This document shows, piece after piece, positions 46,876 through 59,631 of a DNA stretch of 64,000 bases. Under the pieces are notes generated by a model, which saw nothing but the letters and a program-made list of their open reading frames with translations, had not been told where the DNA came from and searched no databases. Origin of the DNA: Taenia hydatigena (taxonomy: Eukaryota; Platyhelminthes; Cestoda; Cyclophyllidea; Taeniidae); assembly GCA_036345935.2 (NCBI GenBank), contig JADWOT020000007.1:8871236-8935235 (forward strand), written 5' to 3'. The stretch's first letter is position 1. Every line of letters begins with the position of its first letter. Both the position numbers and the translations under genes were made by a program.

Positions 46876-47785
46876 TCATAGACCGACTAATCGTAAACAT
46901 GCTTGAGCGTATAAAGCTATAGTCCTTCTCCATATGACATGGAGACAGGCCCATTGTACCATCTCCACTAAGTTGATCGTCCAATTGTTTTGCCACCTGT
47001 TGCACCAAATGCGACAACCATCAGGAAGGTTGGAGAAATAAGCAAAGCGAAAACCACCTATGGCCTCGAACATCTTTCGCATGCAGTCCAAGTTCGAATA
47101 AAGAGCTAACGCCTGCCACATTGAGCCTGTCACAACAAGCGTTTGCTTCGATGTGAGACCATCAGTCAGGGCATTCAGGCGCCCCCAATCTCGACGTTTA
47201 AAATCAGGATATTCAAGATATAAAATGACACAGCTGTAGTCGCACAGCTGCATCCCTTCTCTTCCTTCATTACCTTCTTCAGACCATACATGCATGTCCA
47301 GTACGGCGCCGCCTGCTGTCCTCAAGAATGGATCCCACTGATTTGAAAAGTTCGGAACATCCGTAGACACGTCCAAGCGGAGACGAGTAGGGGAGGCGGA
47401 ATGCAGCACCGGCAAGTCGCATTTGCAGCGTCTCATCCGACATGGCGACAGCCTTGTGCAATGACATGGAGTGGTGATTAAACAGCTAATTGTAGCTTGT
47501 GCACTAAGAGGAAATTCTCTCAACGTAATACCATCTTGCATGAACAAAACCATAAGGGTTTCCCTCCGCGTTTGTAGAAAAAAGCAAGCTGCAGAGGTTT
47601 CATGTCTTTAGCGCTGTGGTGGATACTAAGAGTTTGAATGGGAAGGACGTGATCTAGTTGCTCATCTGTTGATTCCTCCTAAAACAGAGCACTTCATGTT
47701 AAAATTCACCAACTTTTGGAGAGCATCTGGACGTGAAAGGGATTTAGCAAAGTCACGCAACGGACGAAGATTTAAGTAAACCCGC
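46876..47785 (-). pseudogene. RAD9-like (9-1-1 clamp, PCNA fold) gene fragment
   Basis: Exon 47785-47710 follows acceptor ttttag and reads RVYLNLRPLRDFAKSLSRPD, close to the RAD9 strand-helix FCLKEFRGLLSFAE. A 31-bp candidate intron (47709-47679, gtgaat...ttttag) joins in phase 0 to an exon from 47678 reading EESTDEQLDHVLPIQ, MKPLQLAFFYKRGG, then, after a one-base loss in a C run near 47562, KPLMVLFMQDGITLREFPLS. This parallels RAD9 IHFDAPGRPAIFTIKD; RAD1 (PLMLFLEEGG) is an alternative. The frame stays open to 46876 (225 codons from 47553, the longest in the window), but the part after about 47480 is unrecognised and probably includes intron. RAD9 is a DNA-damage clamp subunit acting in the nucleus. 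N-terminal exons are not seen; repeat block B begins at 48270. It is either a pseudogene or a gene with one assembly error. Confidence 0.42.
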
Positions 47786-48269
47786 CTAAAACACTACCAC
47801 GCAAACCTGATATAAACAATTCGAATAAAGCCTCTTTTATGCGACCAGCAATCGTCACTCAGTTCTAATCACTCCTCCCATCTAGCCAATCAGCAGAGCC
47901 CGACGCCCAACTAAGATTCTCAGGTGCTACTTAGATCTGCTTGGAAGGATGTGCGTAAGTCCTAGCGGCGCGTTCTTTTAATTTGTGATTATATTATGTT
48001 GACTTATTCACCACATATGAAAAACCTGTCAGACATTAGAAAGTGGTTTTCGGGGCGAAATGCACTAAAATATAAAAGTGTCTTGTGACGTGACATGATG
48101 TGACTTAACCAGGTACACGCACACATCTACAGGATGCTGGCTAAACTAACACAGATTTTAAAGTGTGTGCCTTTGCTTCGCTTTAGGAAATAGAGTAACA
48201 TTACCTTGCCTTGCTGTACCCAGCCTGGTTCCATCCAAATTGTCAAAGGTCTTGTTCAAATAAATCAAC

Positions 48270-50340
48270 TCGATGCAAGTGTTGTGGCTACATGTTAAGT
48301 TACATTAAAATCTGATGCTCTGGACATTTGAAGCAGCTGCACGCGTACCGAATTACTGCGCAATGTATGACACTAGCTTAGTCACCACGAAGTAATGGTG
48401 ATAAGGAATGTAGCGGAGAGATGTAGCTTTTATAACCAGTCGCTATTAAGTATCTGCCTGACTACTGCGATCGGCATTCACTCCGGCCTCCCGACCACTA
48501 ACTTAAGGCTAAGCGACAAATGCTCAGCTAATGGTATGAAAGAACCAACTGTGTGGTAGCGGTTCCAATGTGAGTGGTGAGCAGGGCACAGCTCATCTCA
48601 TTGTACCACCTACCCATATGCACGACGCAAAGGTTTATCAGGCACTTGACTACTTCCTGTTTATGAGCAGCCGAGAGGAAAAACAAAGGGGAATTAAATT
48701 AAAGTAAAACGATTTCACTCAGCAAGAATATGCTTTTAAAAGCCTTCATTAAAAACCAACATGAACATTTGAAATGCCGTGTTTTCTGCAGCATAAATTG
48801 GCGCATCTGAAAATGCTTGGTAAACCTTACTATAGTCTCTAATGTGATCCGTTAATCAAATGCATCGCTGCTATCAACATTTCAGAATGCAGAAAAATAG
48901 AGCCACGTAATGCGGCACATTGATTTTTTGATAAAAGATGGGGAATTCAAGAATGAAGAAAAATGCTCTTCTTCTTTGCTACTTTAAATGTTTACGAAGT
49001 CACAATCACATCGCACGATGACTGTCCAGCCATATCTTTAGTCCATTTTACCAAATTGCACGCTGTACATTTGCGCTGCTCTCTGAACACCGCGGTGCCT
49101 TGATATACGTTTGCTATTGCAACTGATCTTCTGGCCATTCCTGCAAAGACCATTGCAAAATGCGGCCACAATTATGAGTCAGTGGACATCGGACACTGTG
49201 ACCACTGGAAATAGGAAGGGTTAGCTGCAAGGTAAACAGGACCAATTGGCATTTACCAGTTATTGGCGCTTAATCATAATCGCAGGCCCGATACCGTCCA
49301 CCATCGTTATTTGTCAGGTGAGTGATGCTTGTCCAACAAGGCTTGTTACTTAATGCACGTTGCGCGCGCCACTGAAACACGCATAGTTTGCAATGCTAAT
49401 TGTTTAATTTAAATGTCTATGTATTGTCTAACGAAATTAAAGGCCTTAGGAAATTTGCATGCAGATAATGCAAATCAAACTGAAAATTAGACGATTTGGC
49501 GCTGTGTGCCGCTATTAGCTTAAACCATTTTGAATGAATGGGACAGGATCGTATGAAAACATGATTAGCAGGACTTGAAACGAAAGGATTAAACGAATAA
49601 GAAAAGGAGAGCAAATCAAGTGACCGGTGAAGAGAATCCGCTATTGACGTGAGATGCCAACACAGGTTTTTGTGTGACAACGATGTTGAAGCCAGTGAAA
49701 TTCGGGCCCAGTGGGAGTGATTGGACTCACCACATCTCACTGTCAACACACTGCTTCCTTTTGCTTCGATTAAATGAAGATGCTGCAATCACGAAGTCCA
49801 CCTGTTCGCCTTTGCCAAAACACAAGGGTTGCGATGACCGAAGTTCGAGGATGTGTAATTCTTACAATCCATCATACCTCTACGTGACTGGATAGCAAAC
49901 CATCCCATGTGTAGTCTTTGCCTTATGCACCAATTCTATCATTCGCCATATTACTAACTCTTTCGCGATCGCATTGCAATATCATTTTCAGTTTTAGGTT
50001 CCCTTACATCACCATCCTATGCCCTTTGCCAAGCCTAATCCCAATAACACTGAAGCAGCCGATACTCGAGACGAAATGTAAAGAAGCTTAGGTAGGTATC
50101 TTCTAGTTGGATGCGACCAAAATGAAGCCTGTCAAAACCTCCTTCAGGTGTGCATAGGGCTTAAGATATGCATTAAAACTTTCCAAAGCAACGAGTATAT
50201 GGATGTGGAAGATCGCCTAGTCATGGGTTATTTAGCCAAAAGACGGAATACGGGGTACAGTGGGTCTTGTACTTCGTTGGGTGGACCCTTACGAAACTCG
50301 TGTAACTTCTTGATGCCAAGTGCGAATAACTGGTTGATGG
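48270..50340 (+). repeat. repeat block B, left part (B1)
   Basis: The first 440 bases match the inverted block C (agcagctgcacgcgtac, atctgcctgactactgcgatc, gtgtggtagcggtt). From 48710 it also matches block A. Together B1 and C form inverted arms of about 2 kb separated by 3.4 kb. No coding capacity is recognised. Confidence 0.75.
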
Positions 50341-50344
50341 AGTT

Positions 50345-50915
50345 AACTATAACGTCACGGAGCTCCTAGGCTACAATGCGTGGCGTAAGTCTATGCTTCG
50401 TGCATGTGCATGCGCATTTGAAGTCACTTCCTTATAACCTCCAAAATAAAGTTCCATGCCCAATTTTGATTAAACAAAGTCACGGCATCCATTCTGATCT
50501 CGCTAAGCCTAAGTATAGGTAGGTAGCTCACTTTTTTATTTTACTGCTTATAATTTTGATTAAACATGCTCATTTATTCCTCATCATGCTGTCTGCACTA
50601 GCTGCACGATAAACTGCGCATGCCGCGTATGGCAAAAGATCTCGATTGAGTTCGTGACTGCCTTATCCGTGGATGTGGACCAGCGAAAACCGCTAGAGGT
50701 AATTGCGCTTAAGGAAAAATCGGTAATTAAAGTCATGCGCTACATTTAACGCCAGCAATTACAGTCTTCTCAGCCCATGCACCAAACGATAGCCATTAGG
50801 TTTCGCGTGTGCTGCGTAAACTTCGCGATGCCCTTCAAATCCGCAATTTGCTCTGTACTTTCGCAAAAATGCATTGCGGCGCATCTGTAGCCCCTTTGTC
50901 CGCTTCCAATCAGCT
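50345..50915. other. about 570-600 bp insertion in block B
   Basis: Block A passes from cttgatctcaag (about 27200) directly to cttttgcttactag, while block B carries extra sequence between cttgatgccaag (about 50315) and cttagtttttgcctaccag (about 50920). The extra sequence has no partner in the window, no open frame and no clear terminal repeats or target duplication. Confidence 0.5.
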
Positions 50916-50919
50916 TAGT

Positions 50920-52010
50920 TTTTGCCTACCAGTTTTTGCCATCAAATAATCTACCCCTACTTCTGTGGATGATTTCCTGAGTTTACACGAGTCAAGATTA
51001 CTGAAGTTGATGTGTTGAGCTAATAACGCCTTCAATTTTTGTGAAGCCAAGCCTAATTTCTCCCACACAGGCATTTTTTATTTAGGAATAACAAAAGCGG
51101 TGATTATATGCATCATTACCAAGAACTCAGTAGGAGCTTGCAATAAAATAACGGCAAGTTATGGTGCAGTAGGATTAAACGTGGAAGTGATTTGAGAACT
51201 CAATGGTTGTATTTTTGACATCCAAATATGGTTTATCGGAGAAGTCAGCTGTCCATGGTAGACTATGCGAGGGTGTTTCAAAACTTATCTTCAGCTACCA
51301 ATTTTTACTCCTACCGGCATTTTCGGAGTCCTTACACTTCGTTTTGTTGTCTCACTTTACCGAAAAAATGCATGAACGCACTTGACGCGTGGTTTTGTTG
51401 GTACCATAGGTGATTGTATGTTGGCAGAGAGGCGGTCAGTGGTTGAGAGAAGGCATTGAAGCATTCTTACTGCGAACTAGTCAACTCATCGGCCGACATG
51501 TGCAGACACCTTCACAGACGCACTCCCACTTATAGTGGTGTAAGGATTGCAATGATGCTGAAGCTAACAATGCCGTTTGTTTGCGATGAGTGCGCGTATT
51601 AAGTTGAGTAACACCGTAATAACAAATTGGCAGATTTCAGCAACCGGAGGCGTAGCCACCTTATAACCGGCTCCATTCATCTGAAATCAACCCTGCACCA
51701 CCCCAACATTGGCTTCTACAACTTTGTCGCATTGCTAAGGCATTCTTGCCTGGCATGCTTACACTTACTTAATCGAAGACGAAGAGGTCAAATTTTCACC
51801 CGAATTGGTAACAGTCGTTCCCATGTCTTTGGTATCAACACTGCGATCAAGCATGTTGTAGCCCTGCGACTGTATCTGATTGCGTAACGAAGGGTAGCTT
51901 GAAAGACCATTGACAAGAAGGGCAAATTTGCTGGCATGCAAGAGGCCTGAACTGCTTTGATTTCCTCAAACGCTTCAAATTCTTCTGAAAGTGATCTCAA
52001 TATGCTTAGC
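50920..52010 (+). repeat. repeat block B, middle part
   Basis: Collinear with 27210-28240: gatttcctgagt, ggcattttttatttaggaataac, gactagtcaactcatcggccgacatg, cgaagacgaagaggtcaaat and cccatgtctttggtatcaacactgcgat. Identity falls off after about 51920. Confidence 0.7.
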
Positions 52011-52224
52011 TGCTAATGACTGAATTTTCCTGAGGTCTTAAAAACGCTTTCTGTGGCTTGGCGTGGTCTGCGCTTTTTTGCCGGAATAAGGTCAACTTTG
52101 GAAATCCTTGAAAAGCATTGTAAATGCTTTCAACATCTTTGCGTCTGCGCTCTACGGATGATAGAACTTTGGATGTCCCCAGGGATACCTTCACAGTCGT
52201 TGTAAAGATTTTTCTTCATTTGTA

Positions 52225-53700
52225 ATAAATGATAAAAGCAGATATTTCAGCTCAGGTGTCCTTCAAACATGCTCTCTTTTTCTGTCACCTTTCGGTTGTT
52301 TAGTAACACTGATTCCTTAGTCATTCTAGTTCTTTTGCATGTTTCAATCGCTACCCAGAAGGTGTGTGTCACTGAAGGAATTGGCTCTGCACCCACTCCC
52401 TTTTCCCCTTTTCTAGCCTTCCAATAAAATCAAGATGTGCTGGCGAATAAGGAGCTGAAACCGCTTCTTTAAAGGAAAGAGGGATGTGGTTAGCTCCCAG
52501 TCTGTCATCGTCTACTGTCGCCTATGTTCGTGTATCCCCAATGTTAGATACATGTTGTTGTCTCCACTTGGCCTATTTTGATAAGATGGATGCAGCGAAC
52601 TTCGGCCCGAAGTAGAAACTGCTGTTTTGTCGAAGAATCCCCAAACACAGAGGCATGCCTCTGGGGGAGCAGCACACGAAATTGTTGTGCTCAAATTAAG
52701 GTCCTGCTCTAGTGTCATCTTCCTAACTGGTGCCTCTTCGTTGGTTGTTTGCTGCCATGCTCTACTGACTGGCTGTCACTCATGGATGAGGCTTGTATAA
52801 GTGGAATAATGGGTGGGAGCCTTCGTCTGCTGCTTGTGCCAACGATTAAAGCGGACTATTTGTTCTCGAAACAGACTGCACTATCGGTATTAGCTTTCTT
52901 TTTTCGGTAAGAAGGAAGTGACTGACCAACGTTGACCTACTGCTTGCCTCATTGTTGTTGTCCTAGGTAGTCGCTGAGGGAGCGATTGCGTATTTGCGCA
53001 CGTGTCTGAATTGATCTTCTACCGCATGTAGTTCTTGAACGCAACTATTTTTGTTATTGTGCTTCGCCATGTTGTCGGCGAATGCCCTTCTTCTCTCTCT
53101 CCCTCTATGGACTGCGTGTCGATCTGCCTGTCGAGCTATCCACCTATACACCAACCGTCTTGCCTACCTCTGGGTCTCTTGATACGTCTATCCAACTCAG
53201 AACTACCTCCCTCTTCAACCATACATCCATCATACCACTCCATTTCACCTCATCAGGTGCATGAGTTGTGTCCTCGGAATGTATACACAATCCACTAGTC
53301 TGCTGTCCCTACGGATTCTCGAAAGTGTTGCACTCTCGCGAGTCTGAAATGCTTAGACTTTGGATTCCCCAAAATAGACACCCTTTTGCCCTCCCTTCTT
53401 CCTTTCTTTTAATCTTACTCTACCTAATTGCCTTCGTGGCAGGTGTACTTAGTGTCCAGCGCTGCTGTCGCTATTACTAAAAGCGCCTCAACAGTCATAG
53501 AGTTTGGTTTTTTATGCTGCGAAACATTTTAATACTTATTTTTTGTTCTTCTCTTCTTTTCCTTATCTCTTCTAGGTACTCTTCACCTCCACGCCATGTC
53601 CTTACGTCGATTAACTTTAAGTGCTGTCATCACTGGGTCGGCGGGTATGTGGATGGGCGGGGGAGTCCTGTTGGGACATTAAAAACCGCCCTGATCTAAG
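52225..53700 (+). repeat. repeat block B, right part (B2)
   Basis: Partner of 31280-33060, shorter by about 300 bases through several deletions. It ends 75 bases before the inverted block C begins. A few Ser/Leu-rich frames are composition-driven. Confidence 0.75.
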
Positions 53701-53774
53701 CATAGGCGGTCTTCGTGTACCACTTAAGCAGGCTTGACTTCAGCAAACTCAGAAAATTAAATGCAGAAGTAGCG

Positions 53775-55965
53775 ATAAATTGGTTGAAAAAACTAGTAAG
53801 CGAATCTTGAGATCAAGTAGATACACGAGCTTCGTAAGGGTCCGCTCAACGAAGCACAAAGCCCACCTTACCCGTATCCTGTCTTTGTCTAATTAACCCA
53901 TGACTAATCGGTCTTCATTTCCCTTGCACCTATTGCTGTTCTGGTAGGTTTTATTTCAACCACACCTAGCTAGAAAAGTGCCGACCTAAGATTCTTCACG
54001 CTTCGAATCGCGATTCGGCTACTTTTGCGCCGTCAAGATTATGTTCAACAGAAGGGCATACGATGGTAGTGTAAATGAGACACTAGCCTTGTACGTAACT
54101 CCCATTGCATACCTCTGAAAATTCGAAAACGAAAACGAAATTTTCATGCACTCATGCAAGAGTTAGTAGTGTGGCGAAGGATATAAATGATATTTAAGGC
54201 ATCGACTACACCTGGAATATTGCTGTCCAATCAGGTAGATTTGATCATGTGTAGGGATTACACAACTCCGAATTTAGGTCATAGCGAACCTTGTTTTGAC
54301 AAGGGCGAACAGGTGGACGTTGTGAGTGCACACCTTTATCCAGACGAATTAAAAGGAAATAGTGTGTTGACAGTGGGATGTGGTGAGTCTAATTACTCTC
54401 ACGGGGCTCGTTGTCACACGGAACACCTATGCTGCCATCTCATGCCAATAGCGGGTTCTCTTCATTAGTTACTTCATTTGCTCTCCTTCTCTTATTCGTT
54501 TTACCCTTTCTTTTCAAATTCCGTCAATCAAATTTTCGTGTAATCCAGTCCCATTCATCTAACCAGATTAAAGCAGATAATAGGTTGACGTCAAATCGTC
54601 CAATTATCAGTTGAATCAGCATCAAAAGATGTGCGAATTTCTTGACGCCGTAGATTTGGTTAGACTCTACATGGATTTTAAGGTTATAAATTAGAATATG
54701 GCAGAATGCACATGCTTAAGTAGCACGCACAAAGTGCGTTAAACAATGGGCCCTGTTTGACAAGCATCGTCTACCTGGCAAATAACAACGGCGGATAGTC
54801 CTGAAGTTGCAGCTATAATCAAGCGCAGACGACTGGTGAATGTTGACGAGTTCTGTTTAGCTAAAGCCAACACTTCTTAAGTCAACTGGTCACAGCATTC
54901 GACATCCATTGACTCATAATTGTAGCTGCAATTACATTGGCATTCGCACAAGTGATATAAAGACCCTTCGCAATAGCAAACGTTTCTTCAAGGCGCCACA
55001 GTGTTCAGGGAGCAGTGCAAGGGCATAAGGTGCGAATTGATAGTATGGACTAGGGCCATAGCCAGATAGTCACAGTGCAAAGCGCATGTGAGTTTCTGCA
55101 CACTTAAGGAGGCAAAGAAAAAGAAGCGATTCTTTTCTTCCATAAATTTGCTAGCTTCTACTAAAATTTGAATGTGTCGCCTCATGTGGCCCCATTTTAC
55201 TGCATTTAAAAGTGTCGATATCAGCGATGCCTCAGAATAACGGATACCATTGAAGGCTAAAGTAAGGGTTATCGAGCATTGTCGGATACGATACATGCCA
55301 TTCCAACTGTTCATGCTAGTTTTCAGTGAAGACTTTTAGGAGTATATTCTTGCTGTGTGAAATCGTTTTAACTTAAGCAAAGTCTCTTTTGATTTTTCAC
55401 TTGACTACTCATAAAGAGAAAGCAGTGGATTCAAAAGAAAGGCTACTTTTCTTATTGCATGATCAACTGTTGCGTGACGAACCCTTGCATCATACTTATG
55501 AATGCATGAAGCAAGGAGATTAGTTGTGCCTTGCCCACCACTCACATCGAAGCCGCTACCACACAGTCGGTTCCTTCATCACCAGCAGAGTATCTGTCGC
55601 CCAGCCTCGATTCAACGGTCGGCAGGTCAGAGTGAATGATGATCGCAGTAGTCAGGCAGATACTCAGTAACAACTAATTAGAAGAGACACACGTCCCTAC
55701 TTCAATCCTAATCACCATTACATCGTAGTGTTTAAGCCAGAGCTAGGTATTACGTGACACGCCGGCACTGGCGTTTGCTTCGCTATCTCTAAAGATGCCT
55801 TCCAGTGTCACGTTGAGTAATCTTTATTGACAGCTTGATGCAATTTTGCGTAGAAGTGCGATTTTAATGAGGGTAATGACAGTGTTCCTGCCACAGTATG
55901 TTTCTACTAAGTACGCGTGCAGCTGCTTAAAATGTCTGTAACGAGTTGTTTAATTTAAAAGGATA
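53775..55965 (-). repeat. repeat block C (inverted)
   Basis: On the minus strand it runs from ttaagcagctgcacgcgtac (55935) through cagcaagaatatactcc (55350) to ctcgtgtatctacttgatctcaag (53815), matching B1 from 48330 onwards and block A from 25550 to 27230. The minus-strand frame at 54988-55314 parallels the plus-strand frame at 25617-25988 (LxxSxISYSEASLIS versus LAFNGIRYSEASLIS), so this stretch has kept an open frame in two copies. It is unrecognised. Confidence 0.75.
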
Positions 55966-55969
55966 TTTG

Positions 55970-57865
55970 CTAATTAGGATCGAATCGGGCTAGTAACAGT
56001 AAGGTAAGGTAATGCTAACCAATTTTCTAAAGCAAAGCAAGGGCACACACTTTGTGATTAGTATTAGTTTAGTCAACATCTTAAAGGTGTGCATGCACAC
56101 CTGTTCACCTGATTATAATTTTTTCTTTTATCTCTCCTTCTCGTACCTTACTATCTTCAGCCGCTTGTCTTTCCATAGGATTGGAGTGGACTCGCATCTT
56201 TGGCGGTTCACTGACAGCGTGGCTTCATGGTGTAGTAATTAGAACCCAGGACTTTGGGTCATGCAACCCTCCCTCATTCTTGGCCCACCAGCTACCTCTA
56301 AATATCGCCTTTATAAAGTAAGGATTTTGTGCATGCTGAAGCAGTGGCAGATAAGCGGTATAATATAAGGCTAGCTTTCTGCATGACACCCTCGGTGCCT
56401 TAGGAGAGAAGAAGGTTGAAACTGCTCTTAAAATTCGCTGGCGCACAGCCCGTACAACAGTACCGGCCGAGGCTTCCTTGAAGACAATTAAGCACATAAT
56501 GCTGAGGCAAGATACAGATATTTAGCGGACAGAAAGAAAATTGGGCTGATGGCATAATGCGGAGGTTGGAGCGAGATGGTGCTGCATCATTCTTATCTAA
56601 GCCCTACCATTCCTGCTACAATCGCTCTCAATCTGCACTCTACTGTGTCCATCTTCACTGCCTGCACGATTGCCTGGCCCTTTGGACTGACCGACTTTCA
56701 TATCTGACTCCGCAGGTGCCTAGTTATTTGCCTGCTGCACAGACTTGCCGGTTGGCTTAACGCCTAACTGGCTGGATCTAACTCTGTTCGGATAAGCATC
56801 TACCTGCATGTTTGGATAACCAGGATCTGTCAAATGTCCTAGCTAATTGGTTAGCTGGATAACTATCTCCTCAAATGCACTTCTTCCTGCTTTGATGGCT
56901 GAACTACTATCAAGATGGCTGCGAATTCCTAGTTAGGATTTGACCGATATATACTGACTTGAATCCAGTGGCGATTCAGGTCACTTCAACTTCATTTCAG
57001 TTGAAGCTTTTATTGCCCTTACTTTCTCTTCTAGTCCTTTTTTCTTTTCTAAACAAACCTTTTTGCATTCTGCACTGCTTTTCTTTACGCATTCGCTCCG
57101 TTTTTCATCCAGCGCTTTGGATTGGGGATGGCTGGAGAATAGAGCAAAATCCGAGAGGTGGCATCCAAAATGTGGTGTGAAATAGATGCCAACAAATTAG
57201 CTGAAATCAAAACAATGACCAATTAGATTTGTTAACCAATGAAACAATTAGCCAAGCAGAAAGTTTTAATCTGACTTGGACGAAACCAAATATCAGGTCG
57301 CCTAAGAATTTTAAGGAGAAAAATGGCATAATTGGATGCGCAAACTAAAATTGCTCACGCGGGCGTATAACTGCACGAGGTTTACTTCGACAATACAGGA
57401 ATTATTCCTTCATAGCCGCTTTTTTGATGTGCTATTTGATCCAGCTCTTTATATTACAAAATATGAACCTGGGTAATGCGAGAGGCAAATGCATTTGCGC
57501 TGTACCATACACGAGCGCGCACTTACTGCAGTCTTTGCCAGTTTCCACAAAGATCCGAGAATACAGACAACTAAAATGACAAAGACCGAACATAGGCAAC
57601 ACGGTAGGTAGATGGTTATCTGCAATTCAAATCACTGACGGGCATATCTTTATTCTTAATTGTACGACGGGAGAAAAGACCAAATGATAAGGGTCTGCGA
57701 TGAGCTAAAATAATTGGAACGGAGGACGTAGGTGACTACATTAAGCATAGATCTCTGATTTCTGTCTTACCATTGAGGTAAGCCATTTGCAGCAAATGCC
57801 TTTATTTAGTGACAGAAAGGCATGCTAACGAACCAAAGGAATCTGAATATCTGCTTCCATCCTTC
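55970..57865. other. no gene recognised
   Basis: Short frames only. 56557-56760 (+) is Cys/Leu/Tyr-rich without a motif. Around 56760-56930 short ctaactgg/ctagctgg/agctggataac strings recur loosely. Nothing else is supported. Confidence 0.4.
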
Positions 57866-57871
57866 CTACTT

Positions 57872-57893
57872 CTTACCTTGCAATTTAATCGGT
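57872..57893 (+). other. spliced-leader-like string (permuted)
   Basis: The 22 bases contain cttaccttgcaattt followed by taatcggt. As remembered, the taeniid/Echinococcus spliced leader contains ttaatcggt followed by ccttaccttgcaatttt, so both pieces are present here but in swapped order. No SL donor (gt after tatg), Sm site or hairpins follow, so this is not an SL RNA gene. It may be chance. Confidence 0.25.
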
Positions 57894-57899
57894 ATACTT

Positions 57900-59630
57900 T
57901 GCTGAGTCGTTTATAAAAATTGGATATAACTCAGTGATATGAAAGGCAGTTTATTTTGATCCACTGAATCAAAACCGAAGCATATCCATATACAGCTGTA
58001 AGGCCCCATAGCTCCCTTCCTTTGATATTGGCTCAATAAACCCTGCTTGAATGGAGTGAAACACATCACAATTCTTAGCTTTAAAGGTTTGAGCTTTATG
58101 CGCTGCATTTATCAAGGCCGAATTCATTAGTCAGTAAGGTAAAGGAGAAAGCCACATGCTTTTTTCGCACTCCCACTTAACTATTAACACTAATTTCAAT
58201 TTTGGTGGGAGCAGGTGCCTTAACATAACTTCGCAACCTGATTTGTGCTGCGATTGAAAGTCAGCTCAAACAGAGACTCATTTAACACTCCTTAAGTTGT
58301 ACTTGTCTGCAAGTGTTAAAAGGCTTCAGTATTTTAGTATTTGAGCGAATTAAAGGCTCGATGGACGAAGAAAGTGTAAAACTAAGGCTTCGGTTGATGC
58401 GGTCTAATTCAGATAGATGGCTGCAGAAGCGGAAGACAAGCTTTTGTTAGGCTATGATGATTTTGCCATCCTAAGAGCTTAGAAAGTAGAGAATGATGAT
58501 CAAACAACACCATGCGAGGGTGACCTTATGTATGTATGCGGTTATTAGAAGGGCTAAGCAGGCATAAATGTACCAAGTAAGTTGGAAAGAAAGTGCATTT
58601 CGTAAAGAATAGAATAACGCCGCAAGATGTTGACACCAACGCAATTAAGGAATTTGTTAAAGGCTCTCTAGGCTTACTTTGTTATGTTGCCAGCGCCTAA
58701 ATATTCTCAATGCGCTGCCTTAAAAAGGGGTAAGATGCATTAATTGATGATCACAGATATGCAGGGTAAGTCATTACAAAGCTGACTCAAGCTGCGAGCT
58801 TCCTTCAGAACAACCAAAAATGTTCCAACGTAGAAAAGTAACTTAAACCAGTAATACATTTTGCTAACTCCTTTAGCAATATGCTTATTAAACGGGGTAG
58901 TTTCTTAATGGCCATATCGAAGTGACTGGCTGACGGACAAAATATTCAATGATATTGCAAATACGACGGGAGAAAAAGCATAAATTAAGGATTAGGAAAA
59001 ACAGGTTGTACAGGGAAATAGTCCCTGCTATCAGGAACCTAGGGCATTATAGAATCTCAAAATAGCTGAAGCAAAAATGGAAAGAAATAAGGACCTTAAA
59101 ACGAGGTCCACGAATTCTCCGCAACGAATGTAGGATAAATAAACCGCATTTCCTGACACAGCGAATCGATGAAACCAAGACCTGCATGTAAAATCGTAAT
59201 ATGCGAAGAGGAAAAAAAAATTGTCTGCAACCAAAGTGTTTAGCAAGGCTTTTGTAAGCGTGACCTCATTCAGCATTTGTTTCAGGGAGCAGGCTCGTAG
59301 GTTGCTGTTGGTTAGCGCTCAATGGGACTTGGCACCTGTTTCATTTTGTCATTTGTAACTGCGACCTTAGTACTTAGATTTGGCAAGATGGCAAATTTTT
59401 TTGGAAAATAGGATCACATGTTAGGTGATACTACATTTTAACACCATTGATGTCGAAATATCATTGTTGCTTGATCGATATTGCCCCGAATGCAGTTCTA
59501 GGATGAACTGTTTAATTCACAAAAATGGAATCAATACCTTGATTTTGGTGCCTTTTCTTTCCAATTTGCTGTGTAGTTCTACTTTAAAGTTGACTTCCAA
59601 AAGTCCTGGCATGCGATTTTGTCAATTGCA
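57900..59630. other. no gene recognised upstream of the AIMP1-like copy
   Basis: AT-rich with short frames. The frame at 59425-59643 (+) overlaps the acceptor of the first AIMP1-like exon. Earlier exons of that gene, if any, could lie here but were not recognised. Confidence 0.35.
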
Positions 59631-59631
59631 G

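Noticed and set aside
47660..47700. Start-like MKCSVLGGIN on the minus strand resembling the RAD9 N-terminus
   Set aside because: It lies in another frame inside the 31-bp intron and following exon and stops after 11 codons. Judged a coincidence beside the stronger RAD9-like frame.
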